Source: an uncultured Pseudomonadota bacterium
GTDB lineage: Bacteria > Myxococcota_A > UBA796 > GCA-2862545
NCBI GenBank assembly: GCA_937891875.1
Contig: CALATR010000834.1
Span: 1 to 10,138 of the forward strand
Length of the DNA stretch: 10,138 nucleotides
Reading direction: 5' to 3'
Shown here in pieces: positions 1 through 6,225 of the stretch. A model generated the notes under the pieces. That model was not told the origin of the DNA. It worked only from the letters and a program-made list of their open reading frames with translations, and made no database searches. Each line of letters begins with the position of its first letter. Position 1 is the stretch's first letter. Made by a program: the position numbers and the translations under genes.

Positions 1-1
1 C

Positions 2-1258
2 GAGTGGTCCAGCTCCTACGACATGGAGACCGACGCCTTCGCGACGGTGACCTCCCGCTCGAACGACCGCCAGCTGGGCAGGTACCTCGACATCCTGGAC
101 TGGAACGGAGACGGCAATCCCGATCTCGCCGTCAGCTCACGTTTCATCGGTGGAGAGGTGTGGATCCTCGAGGGGCCGCTCTCCCCGGGTCCGTTGGATG
201 TGGAGCTCGAAGGCACGGCCAGACTGCACGCGCTGAGCGGTACCGTCAATGTGCCGCGCAACGTGGGCGACCTGGATGCCGATGGCGATGACGAGCTGGT
301 CATCGGCGGGTATGACCCCTACTCCTATGGTGGACTGGTCCTGGGGAACAGCGTCTCCGGCGCCGCGTACACCGTCGATGCCCGCGCGTTCCGAGTCAGC
401 TGCCGAAACGCCGCGTCCGTGGGCGATCAGGACGGTGATGGGACGCTGGAGTGGCTCTGTGTGGACCACCTGGACCTCACGCTCTTCGAGGGCACGTCGG
501 ACACCGTGGTTGCCCGCATCACGGACGACATCACCCCACCCGGAGGTGGGGCCCCCGCCGGGTTCGACTATCGGCTTGCCGTAGGAGACGCCGACGGAGA
601 CGGCACGGATGACGTCTGGACGAGTCAGCCTACCCGGACCGGCCCCGACGGCCCCTCACAGGGCGGCGCCTTCCTCTTTCTCGGGCCGCTCTCGACCACG
701 ACGTCGTCGGACGCAGACGCCGATCTGCTCGGAACGGCAGAGGATGACTGGCTCGGGGCCAGCCTGGCAGCGGGCGATGTCGATGACGATGGCTACGCCG
801 ACGTGATCGCAGGTCATCCGCTCGACACCACGGGCGGGTCCGCCGCAGGGGCTGTCTACGTATTCCTCGGTCACGCCTCCGGACAGCTCACCCCGAGTGA
901 TGCGGACATCACGTTCCGCGGAGAGCCCTGGACGATACTCGGCGAGGAACAGACCGAGGTAGCCGACGTAGATGACGACGGCGCAAACGACATCGTCCTC
1001 GGGGCGGCATTGTCCTATGGAACCTACGATGCTGGAGGAGAAGGGTTCGTGTTCTATGGTGGGCTCGCCAGCGGTACCTACAGCACTGCGGACGCGGACA
1101 TTTCCTTCTCTGGCGTCGGCTACAACGAGCGAGCCGGTCGAGAGCCGCGCGTGGTGAGGGACCTGACCGCGCCCGGTAGCATCAGCATTCTCTTCGGGGC
1201 GACCCACTACAACTGGACCGGTACACGGAACGGCGCCGTGTTCATCATCGAGCCGTAG
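2..1258 (+). CDS. FG-GAP/VCBS-like Ca-binding repeat protein, 3' part (5' end outside window)
   Basis: The reading frame is open to the left edge, so this is the last 418 residues of a longer protein; an internal Met at base 23 need not be the start. Six Asp-rich loops of the form DxDxDGxxD are visible at about residues 33-41 (DWNGDGNPD), 90-98, 142-150, 196-204, 259-267 and 322-330. They are spaced 52-63 residues apart and followed by hydrophobic strands such as DVIAGHP or DIVLGAA. This is the pattern of FG-GAP/integrin-alpha-like beta-propeller blades, where each loop binds Ca2+. By family such proteins are exported and act at the cell surface or outside the cell, often in adhesion; no enzymatic motif is seen here. 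Two cysteines (about 134 and 153) flank the third loop and could form a disulfide. The gene converges on the S9 peptidase with a 26-bp gap. The signal peptide, if any, lies outside the window. Confidence 0.9.
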   Translation, partial: EWSSSYDMETDAFATVTSRSNDRQLGRYLDILDWNGDGNPDLAVSSRFIGGEVWILEGPLSPGPLDVELEGTARLHALSGTVNVPRNVGDLDADGDDELVIGGYDPYSYGGLVLGNSVSGAAYTVDARAFRVSCRNAASVGDQDGDGTLEWLCVDHLDLTLFEGTSDTVVARITDDITPPGGGAPAGFDYRLAVGDADGDGTDDVWTSQPTRTGPDGPSQGGAFLFLGPLSTTTSSDADADLLGTAEDDWLGASLAAGDVDDDGYADVIAGHPLDTTGGSAAGAVYVFLGHASGQLTPSDADITFRGEPWTILGEEQTEVADVDDDGANDIVLGAALSYGTYDAGGEGFVFYGGLASGTYSTADADISFSGVGYNERAGREPRVVRDLTAPGSISILFGATHYNWTGTRNGAVFIIEP

Positions 1259-1284
1259 TCGGCAGCGGGGATACCGGCCCTCCC

Positions 1285-3243
1285 CTACCCCACAACCCGC
1301 CCCAAGAACCCGATCCAGGCCTCATACCAGGCGACCACATTCCGTGGCTTGAGGATCCAGTGGTTCTCGTCCGGGAACACGCACAGCTCGCTGTGCACCC
1401 CCCGGTGCTGCAGCGCCTCGAACAGGGCGATCGCCTCGCCGATGGGTACCCGGTAGTCCTTCTCGCCGTGGAGGATCAGGGTCGGCGTGGTCCAGCGATC
1501 GGCGCAGGCGCGCGGGTTGTAGCGCTCGAGCGCCTCGGCGTCGGCCCAGGGGTCGAGGCCCAGCATCTGCTCCCACCACACGGGCGCGTCGGTGCTGCCG
1601 TGGAAGGCGCGGAAGTCCCACAGGGAGGCGTGGGTGACCAGCGCGGCGAAGCGGTCGGTCTGGGTGCCCAGCCAGTTGGTCATGTAGCCCCCGAAGGAGC
1701 CGCCCATCGCGACCACCCGGTCGCTGTCGATCCCGGGCCAGGCGGCGACGGCCTCGGTCACGGCGAGCACGTCGGTCGCACACGCCGCACCCCAGGTGTT
1801 GCCCCAGATCCCCTGCACGAAGTCCTGGCCGAAACCGGTGCTCCCACGCGGATTCGGGAGCAGGACGGTCCAGCCGGCGGCGATGGCGGCGAGGGGATTC
1901 CAGCGCCAGTGCCAGCCGTCGGACCACGCGCCGATGGGGCCGCCGTGGATCCAGAGGAGCAGGCCGCCGTGGGCCCCCTCCCGCGGGGTGAGGACGAAGG
2001 CCTGGACCGGGGTGCCACCGTCGCCCGGAACCTCGATGGACTGCACGGTGGCGAGATCATCGTAGGATTTGTCCAGGTCGAGTCCGGTGGGTACCGCACG
2101 CAGCGCTCCGCCGGCCTCGTCGAGGGCGACCGCAGCCAGCCGCGGGGGATGCAGCAGGGTGCTGTGGGACACGACCAGGGCGTCCTCGCCGATGGCGACC
2201 TCGTGCACGCTGCCATCGCCAGTGAGATCGCGGACCTCGCCCGTCCCCGGATCCACCGCGTACAGCCGCTGGTGGCCACGGTCGGACACGCTCGCGAGCA
2301 CGCTGCCCCCGTCGCGGGTCCAGCCGACGACGGACGGAGACGCGTCCCAGTCGGGGGTGAGGTCGCGGGGCACGCCCGTGGCGACCGGCACGACGACGAG
2401 GGTGGTGCCCGGCGCGCGACCGGAGATCCGCAGATCGAGGGAAGCGGCGATGAACGCCCCATCCGGCGAGAAGCGCGGCTCCCGGACGTCATGGTCGGCG
2501 TGGGCGTACAGGGTCTGCGACGTGCCGCGGTCGACGTCGACCAGCACCAGCCCGGCGACCCGCAGGCGGTCCGGACGGTCGACCAGGGTGGTGTGCACCA
2601 GGGCGCGCCCGTCGTCGGAGATGTGCCAGTCCCAGCCACCGAGGCGCTCCTGGCAGTACGGCGTGAGGTCCCGGCGCGCCCCGTCGGCGTACAGCACGAA
2701 GCGGCAGACGGTCTCGGGCAGCCACTCGTCCCAGTAGCGGACCGGAAAACGCGTGTAGCGGAGCATCGACGGCCCCTTGCGCAGGTCCTCGTCGACCGCC
2801 GCCTGGTCTTCGTGGGGCACGTCCGGCCACACCCGGGTCTCGACGAACAGGCGGTCGTTGTTCCGGGCGGTCTGGAAGGACACGACCCCCAGGGGCTCCT
2901 CGGTCAGGCAGGTGATCGCGTCCCCGTCGAGGGCGAACACCTGGCGCTTCGCCTTGTCGTCGGGCTCGTCGTCCGGTGCCTGATCCGCCTTGCGGTTGGA
3001 GGTGAAGAGCAGCCGACCCTGGGCGTCGAACGCCGGGTCCCGGTCGTCGAACCGCCCGGTGAGCAGCAGCTGTGCGCCGGAGCCGTCGAGGGGGATCCGG
3101 TAGATGCCACCGACGTACTTGGCGGCGTCGTCGTCGAGCGCGCGCACGCACGCCGCCACCCAGCTGCCGTCGGGCGACAGCGCGTGTCCGGACAGGCGCC
3201 CCAGCGCAACCAGCTCGTCGGCCCAGGTCTCCATCGTCTCCAT
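1285..3243 (-). CDS. S9-family serine peptidase (prolyl oligopeptidase / acylaminoacyl-peptidase-like)
   Basis: The 652-residue product has the usual size for S9 peptidases. The N-terminal two thirds carry repeated beta-propeller strands of the type SPDGSWVAA, DPAFDAQGRLLFTSNR and EPRFSPDGAFIAA (TolB/WD40-like). The C-terminal third is an alpha/beta hydrolase: the HGGP oxyanion strand, then GGSFGGY with nucleophile Ser516, HGEKDYRVP with Asp596, and ENHW with His628. This is a complete catalytic triad in the expected order. The family cleaves short peptides after Pro or removes acylated N-terminal residues. No signal peptide is seen, so a cytosolic role in peptide turnover is likely. The start at 3243 has GGAGG 4 nt upstream; a second ATG at 3234, preceded by GGAG, is an equally possible start nine bases in. 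The frame stays open to 3648 but that extension is Arg/Gly-rich, crosses the repeats and is not protein-like. Confidence 0.93.
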   Translation of the reverse strand: METMETWADELVALGRLSGHALSPDGSWVAACVRALDDDAAKYVGGIYRIPLDGSGAQLLLTGRFDDRDPAFDAQGRLLFTSNRKADQAPDDEPDDKAKRQVFALDGDAITCLTEEPLGVVSFQTARNNDRLFVETRVWPDVPHEDQAAVDEDLRKGPSMLRYTRFPVRYWDEWLPETVCRFVLYADGARRDLTPYCQERLGGWDWHISDDGRALVHTTLVDRPDRLRVAGLVLVDVDRGTSQTLYAHADHDVREPRFSPDGAFIAASLDLRISGRAPGTTLVVVPVATGVPRDLTPDWDASPSVVGWTRDGGSVLASVSDRGHQRLYAVDPGTGEVRDLTGDGSVHEVAIGEDALVVSHSTLLHPPRLAAVALDEAGGALRAVPTGLDLDKSYDDLATVQSIEVPGDGGTPVQAFVLTPREGAHGGLLLWIHGGPIGAWSDGWHWRWNPLAAIAAGWTVLLPNPRGSTGFGQDFVQGIWGNTWGAACATDVLAVTEAVAAWPGIDSDRVVAMGGSFGGYMTNWLGTQTDRFAALVTHASLWDFRAFHGSTDAPVWWEQMLGLDPWADAEALERYNPRACADRWTTPTLILHGEKDYRVPIGEAIALFEALQHRGVHSELCVFPDENHWILKPRNVVAWYEAWIGFLGRVVG

Positions 3244-3265
3244 CTCGCCTCCACTGCGGCGCTGT

Positions 3266-3277
3266 AGCGTAGACGCT
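3266..3277 (-). promoter_or_regulatory. Candidate promoter/operator of the S9 peptidase gene
   Basis: About 23-34 bases upstream of the peptidase start lies AGCGT-CT-ACGCT (minus strand), a 5-bp inverted repeat that includes TACGCT, a plausible -10 hexamer for a GC-rich genome. No clear -35 is seen. The position suits a promoter with a short leader, but a hexamer match alone is weak evidence. Confidence 0.25.
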
Positions 3278-3329
3278 GCCAGGCGATCCGCCACACCGAC
3301 CGGAGTACCGCGCGGCGAGGGTGCGTCCC

Positions 3330-3410
3330 GGAGGCCGAAGCCCCCCTGAATGGGACGGCGCGGGAGCGAAGCCTCCCTGAACGAGACGGCGCGGGAGCGA
3401 AGCACCCTCC
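3330..3410 (-). repeat. Tandem 31-bp-period hairpin repeats with UUCG loops (2 good copies, 1 degenerate)
   Basis: Two copies of a 28-base unit at 3345-3372 and 3376-3403 differ at only two positions and share the identical 19-mer GACGGCGCGGGAGCGAAGC at 3354-3372 and 3385-3403, a period of 31 bases. Read on the minus strand, copy 3362-3377 folds as GGGAG-GCTTCG-CTCCC. The degenerate copy at 3330-3345 folds as GGGGGC-TTCG-GCCTCC, a 6-bp stem (one G-U) closed by a C(UUCG)G tetraloop. The third (3393-3407) has the same shape with one mismatch. They lie between the peptidase and the 3' end of the RAYT transposase. By analogy with REP/BIME elements they may be RAYT substrates. Alternatives are a transcript-stabilising or terminating structure (no T-run is seen) or a leader of the peptidase mRNA. 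Confidence 0.7.
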
Positions 3411-3507
3411 AGTAGGACGCCCGCCCGTCGCAGCGACGATCCTCCGACGCTTCAACGCCCATTCTCGGCCGCCGCCACCACTGTCCGGTCCCCCGCCAGC
3501 GCCTCCC

Positions 3508-3561
3508 GTCCCACTCACCGCCACTACGCCGAGCGCGAGTCCCACTCGGGGCCACTACGCC
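3508..3561 (-). repeat. Second 31-bp-period direct repeat pair over the 3' end of the transposase gene
   Basis: Bases 3508-3530 and 3539-3561 match at 20 of 23 positions and are again exactly 31 bases apart. On the minus strand each reads GGCGTAGTGGC, three variable bases, then GAGTGGGAC. The right copy lies inside the last codons of the transposase and the left one spans its stop codon, so the C-terminal residues of the protein are encoded by repeat DNA. Each copy contains GTAG, the tetranucleotide known as a 5' guide in many REP elements. The upstream copy can fold as CGAGT-GGG-ACTCG; the other copy cannot, so the palindrome is not conserved. Confidence 0.6.
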
Positions 3562-4345
3562 ACCGTCGGGACCCGGCCGCCGCTCCGCCGACCGCCCCCT
3601 CCCAGCAGCGGATCCGTCCGTCGGCCGCCAGCGCCGCGACCCTCGCATCCGCCATCGGTCGAGTGCGGTACACGGTCGAGCGGCCCACGCCCAGCCGCGC
3701 GGCGATCTCCTCGGGCGACGCCGCGGTCAGCCCCCTTGCGCACGCGATCAGCCGCGTCCGTTCCGACCCCCGCGACCCGACGAGCTCGAACAGCGGACGG
3801 CGGGCCGCCGCGGTGACGGCGTCGATCACGTCGTCGAGCTCGCACAGGCCTGCGGGCGGGCACGGCAGATCGGTCCCGCGGACGTGCACGGTGGGATCGG
3901 CGCTGACGTAGCGGTGGAAGCCGTGGCGGTCCGGCTCGGCCGCCCGGACCGGAGTCAGCGCGAGCCCGACTGCGTCCAGGTGGGTGGAGAACGGCCACGC
4001 CAGCGGGTCCCTCACCAGGCGCGCCCGACTGGGATTCAGGTGGATGTAGCGGACCTGTCGACGGATCTTGGTTCGCCCCTCGATGGGCTCGCTGTCCGGA
4101 CTGGGCTCGACCAGCGACCCCCGCTCTCCCCGTCGCGCGTTCCTCCAGCGAACGAACGCCGACAACGCTCGGCCAAGCTCGATCTTCACGTCACGACGGT
4201 GCAGCAGGTGGACGTGGTTCGGCATGAGGCACAGCGCCGTCAGCCCCGCCGTGCGGGCGGTGATCCTCACCCAGAGGGCCCTGGCCTCGACCGCATCATC
4301 GAACAGCACGCACCCCGGTCGAGCGCGCGCGACATGGTGGAACAC
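3524..4345 (-). CDS. REP-associated tyrosine transposase (RAYT, Y1/HUH family) with C-terminal helix-turn-helix
   Basis: This is an HUH/Y1 nuclease of the IS200-like TnpA-REP group, which cuts and rejoins single-stranded DNA at REP palindromes through a 5'-phosphotyrosine. From the GTG start it is 273 residues. It begins with FHHVARARPGCVLFDD, matching the family's usual FHVxxR...FxDD opening. It then shows CLMPNHVHLL with metal-binding His44-x-His46, and RYIHLNPSRARLV with the presumed nucleophile Tyr100, followed by LAWPFSTH. The spacing of 56 residues from first His to Tyr fits the family. Residues about 210-228 (EEIAARLGVGRSTVYR) form a helix-turn-helix that could read the target repeat. 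I chose GTG at 4345 (GGAGG 4 nt upstream); an ATG at 4447 would add 34 Gly/Arg-rich residues that do not resemble the family. All catalytic residues seem intact. The last residues run into 31-bp repeat DNA. RAYTs are usually single-copy and not flanked by IS ends, as here. Confidence 0.88.
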   Translation of the reverse strand: MFHHVARARPGCVLFDDAVEARALWVRITARTAGLTALCLMPNHVHLLHRRDVKIELGRALSAFVRWRNARRGERGSLVEPSPDSEPIEGRTKIRRQVRYIHLNPSRARLVRDPLAWPFSTHLDAVGLALTPVRAAEPDRHGFHRYVSADPTVHVRGTDLPCPPAGLCELDDVIDAVTAAARRPLFELVGSRGSERTRLIACARGLTAASPEEIAARLGVGRSTVYRTRPMADARVAALAADGRIRCWEGAVGGAAAGSRRWRSGPEWDSRSA

Positions 4346-4524
4346 GTCCCCTCCCCGCCCGCACCTACCCACCCCCAACGAACCCGGAGAATGCCCGCAG
4401 ATTTCCGGCCCCACCTGGCTGCGACACCCCGCGCCACCGCGCGACACTCGGACGCGAGTTCAGCCGGTACATCACACGTGCGCCTGGCCCATGCAGGGCA
4501 ATGGGCGTCGTACCGGGAGTACCC
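4346..4524. other. Divergent intergenic region between RAYT and the small secreted protein
   Basis: This 179-bp gap must hold promoters for both flanking genes. The clearest structure is the inverted repeat at 4487-4506, listed separately. A second, weaker one has arms CCGGA/TCCGG at 4384-4388 and 4404-4408. No copy of the 31-bp repeats found on the other side of the transposase is visible here, and no convincing sigma-70 promoter stands out. Confidence 0.5.
4487..4506 (+). promoter_or_regulatory. Inverted repeat just upstream of the small secreted protein
   Basis: GCCCAT (4487-4492) and ATGGGC (4501-4506) are perfect 6-base arms around an 8-base spacer, ending 18 bases before the chosen ATG. 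It could be an operator or a small leader hairpin. It leaves the ribosome binding site GGGAG free. Confidence 0.3.
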
Positions 4525-4920
4525 ATGAACGTCCGCCGTTCCATCGCGCTGGCCCTCGCTGGCATCACCAGCCTCGCCGCCATCGCCATCACCGTGAGCG
4601 CCGTCGCCAAGGAAGGCGACATCATCACCTTCGAGAAGCTCGAGTACGAGATCGTCAAGGAGATCTCGATCAAGGACCTGGACATCGACGAGGACGAGCC
4701 CCTGCTGGTCGTGCGCCCGGCGTTCGACCCCGTGTTCTACGTCGACGACTGCGACCCCTTCCTCAGCATCAGCTGGTACCGCATGAACCAGGGCACCCTG
4801 CACTACGACAGCGAGGGCAAGCTCGTCGGCACCGCGTTCTGCGAGCGCTTCTGGACCGAGTGCGTCGACGGGGTGTCGAAAGTGAAGTCCGAGATCGTGG
4901 ACGCCGACTACTGCCTGTAG
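4525..4920 (+). CDS. Small secreted four-cysteine protein of unknown function
   Basis: I do not recognise this 131-residue protein. It starts with a clear signal peptide: MNVRR, a hydrophobic stretch to about residue 25, and an AVA-KE cleavage site after residue 28. The mature part of about 103 residues is acidic (for example DLDIDEDE at 51-58) and has four cysteines at 76, 106, 113 and 130, suggesting two disulfides and an exported fold. No catalytic motif is seen. The start at 4525 is supported by GGGAG five bases upstream; an in-frame ATG at 4501 would place eight extra residues before the signal peptide and has a poorly spaced AGGG. It is a single-gene unit, divergent from the RAYT and convergent with the next gene across a 15-bp gap. 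Confidence 0.8.
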   Translation: MNVRRSIALALAGITSLAAIAITVSAVAKEGDIITFEKLEYEIVKEISIKDLDIDEDEPLLVVRPAFDPVFYVDDCDPFLSISWYRMNQGTLHYDSEGKLVGTAFCERFWTECVDGVSKVKSEIVDADYCL

Positions 4921-4935
4921 ATCGGCGGCCCGACC

Positions 4936-5355
4936 TCACGAGAGCCACGTCAGCAGCGCGCTGCGACCGCCGAGCAGCTGGCGCACCGGAGCACCGCGCT
5001 CGATGACGCGCTTGCCGACGAGCTCGCCGACGGCGCGGGGCACGCCCATGAACTGGCGCCCCACGCCTCGGCGCACCGGCCGGCCGAGCTTGACCTCGAC
5101 CACGAAGGTGCGCCGACGATCGAGCACCCCCGACGACATGTCCACCAGCACGAAGTCCGCGCAGGCGGCCTGCTGGTGGGAGCGGAAGATCCACAGGTTG
5201 GTGCTCCGCGCGGCCAGGGCGCGGGCGAACTGGAGCTCGTCGGGGGCGAGCTGAAAGGCCCAGGCGCACGAGGCCCCCTGCCGCTCGATCGTGGCGAGGA
5301 GCCAGTCACGGCGGCCCAGCGCGCGGCGCGGGAGCCGGACGAGGGCGGGAGACAT
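4936..5355 (-). CDS. Uncharacterised 139-aa protein with a PD-(D/E)XK-like pattern
   Basis: I cannot name a family with certainty. The protein reads as real: a helical N-terminus (RRDWLLATIERQG), a conserved-looking core APDELQFARALAARSTNLWIFRSHQ, then CADFVLVDMSSG and TFVVEVKLG. Asp67 on a strand, followed 20 residues later by Glu87-Val-Lys89 at the end of a second strand, has the D...ExK spacing of PD-(D/E)XK nucleases. Gln101 in GRQFMGVPRAV could start the following helix. This is pattern matching only, and the protein could equally be a non-nuclease of unknown role. The start is uncertain: ATG at 5355 gives a compact protein but lacks a clear Shine-Dalgarno; in-frame ATGs at 5409 and 5457 would add 18 or 34 residues of less protein-like sequence. 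It is convergent with the small secreted protein. Confidence 0.6.
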   Translation of the reverse strand: MSPALVRLPRRALGRRDWLLATIERQGASCAWAFQLAPDELQFARALAARSTNLWIFRSHQQAACADFVLVDMSSGVLDRRRTFVVEVKLGRPVRRGVGRQFMGVPRAVGELVGKRVIERGAPVRQLLGGRSALLTWLS

Positions 5356-5608
5356 GAGACACACGGGGGCGACCACGCCGAACGCACCGCACGGATGCGG
5401 GCGACTCATGCGCGATAAGGGAGGACGAACGTCGCGAAGAAGCAAGCCCGACTGCACGCGGGCGGCCTCGATCAGCGGAAGTCGTGGTGGTCCATGTCTG
5501 CCTCCTGCAATGGCAGCATCCGGCTTCTAGCGCGATCCTCGGCCGGTGCAAGGGAGCGCGGGTCCGACGATCCGCAAGCCGGAGTGACAGCCGGCGGCAG
5601 CACTGGTG
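5356..5608. other. Divergent intergenic region upstream of the barrel/hydrolase operon
   Basis: This gap of about 250 bp should contain promoters for the gene on each side. An in-frame upstream ATG at 5494 would extend the barrel-like protein by 45 Ser/Gly/Arg-rich residues ahead of its signal peptide, so I treat that part as non-coding leader. A 5-bp inverted repeat CCGGC/GCCGG near 5520-5546 has a long loop and is not convincing. I see no recognisable riboswitch or small RNA. Confidence 0.4.
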
Positions 5609-5624
5609 TCCTCCCTGCGGAGGA
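5609..5624 (+). promoter_or_regulatory. Hairpin covering the Shine-Dalgarno of the barrel/hydrolase operon
   Basis: TCCTCC (5609-5614), a CTGC loop and GGAGGA (5619-5624) form a perfect 6-bp hairpin whose 3' arm is the Shine-Dalgarno sequence of the gene starting at 5629. In the folded mRNA the ribosome binding site would be hidden. Because the second gene starts inside the first gene's end, the hairpin could control both. The 5' arm TCCTCC also equals the anti-Shine-Dalgarno core of 16S rRNA. Regulation is inferred; only the pairing is seen. Confidence 0.5.
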
Positions 5625-5628
5625 GATC

Positions 5629-6225
5629 ATGATCCTGCTCTCGCTCGCCCTCGTGGCGGCAGCCGACTCGGCCCCCGAGCCCGAGCCGCCCACCACCAGA
5701 GTCGAGGTCGCCGTCTACGACACCGCCGCGACCCTGCCCGTGCGCCGGACCCTCGGCCTGCCGGTACACCCGGGCGTCGAGGTCGGCCTGGCCCACGCCC
5801 TCACCCGGCGCGACGGGCGGAGCCTGTCCGCGACCGCCAGGCTCGGTGCGTTCTCCCACTCCCCGCTCACCCGGGCGCTCACCCTCGACGCCGGCCTGCA
5901 GGGCGCCTGGCGTCCCGCGTCCAGCGGCTTCGTCGGGTCTGCCGAGTGGCTGCTCGGCGGCCAGGTCGGCACGCCCACCCAGCGCGAGTTCGCGCCCGAC
6001 GGGCAAGGCGGCTTCGAAGAGCGCTCCGGACGGGTCCGAGCCCAGGTCCGCACCGGCCTCCGCCTCGCCGTGGGCTGGCGCCTCGGCCGTGCGCCCCGCG
6101 CCCCCGAGCTCCTCGCGTTCCATCGCCTCTGGGTCGAGACGCCGTTCGCGCCCGGCTTCATCCCGGTCGTACCCCATGGGGACACCGGACTGCTGCTCAC
6201 CGTCGCCGTAGGAAGGTCACCATGA
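5629..6225 (+). CDS. Small exported beta-barrel-like outer membrane protein
   Basis: This 198-residue protein begins with a short signal sequence (MILLSLALVAAADSA, cleavage near residue 12) and a Pro/Glu linker (PEPEPP). Alternating amphipathic strands follow, such as VEVGLAHALTRR, LSATARLGAFSH, LDAGLQGAWR, AEWLLGGQVGT, VRAQVRTGLRLAVGW, and a closing LLLTVAVGRSP. Strand-turn repetition with a hydrophobic last strand suggests a small 8-strand-type barrel. The segment TPFAPGFIPVVPH (from about 171) resembles a motif I associate with uncharacterised barrel-like proteins, but I cannot name a family. The start at 5629 is set by GGAGGAG just upstream and by the signal peptide. It overlaps the next gene by ATGA (6222-6225), so the two are translationally coupled; the pair probably acts in the same envelope compartment. 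Confidence 0.72.
   Translation: MILLSLALVAAADSAPEPEPPTTRVEVAVYDTAATLPVRRTLGLPVHPGVEVGLAHALTRRDGRSLSATARLGAFSHSPLTRALTLDAGLQGAWRPASSGFVGSAEWLLGGQVGTPTQREFAPDGQGGFEERSGRVRAQVRTGLRLAVGWRLGRAPRAPELLAFHRLWVETPFAPGFIPVVPHGDTGLLLTVAVGRSP

Noticed and set aside
1360..3267. 635-codon open frame on the + strand opposite the S9 peptidase
   Set aside because: It is a Gly/Val/Arg-rich shadow of a high-GC gene with no motifs, while the opposite strand encodes a full peptidase with catalytic triad.
3330..3410. CRISPR array
   Set aside because: The repeats are nearly contiguous with no unique spacers of regular size and no cas genes nearby; hairpin units beside a RAYT fit REP-like DNA better.
3244..3648. 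In-frame N-terminal extension of the S9 peptidase
   Set aside because: Arg/Gly-rich, reads through the 31-bp repeats and overlaps the transposase 3' end; the start at 3243 has a good Shine-Dalgarno and gives the family's usual length.
4384..4408. CCGGA/TCCGG inverted repeat upstream of the transposase as a second REP
   Set aside because: Short arms, long loop and no similarity to the 31-bp units; expected by chance in GC-rich DNA.
5484..5628. Upstream in-frame starts at 5484 and 5494 for the operon genes
   Set aside because: They would bury the signal peptide or lipobox behind long Arg/Pro/Ser-rich segments; the starts at 5629 and 6222 have ribosome binding sites and export signals.
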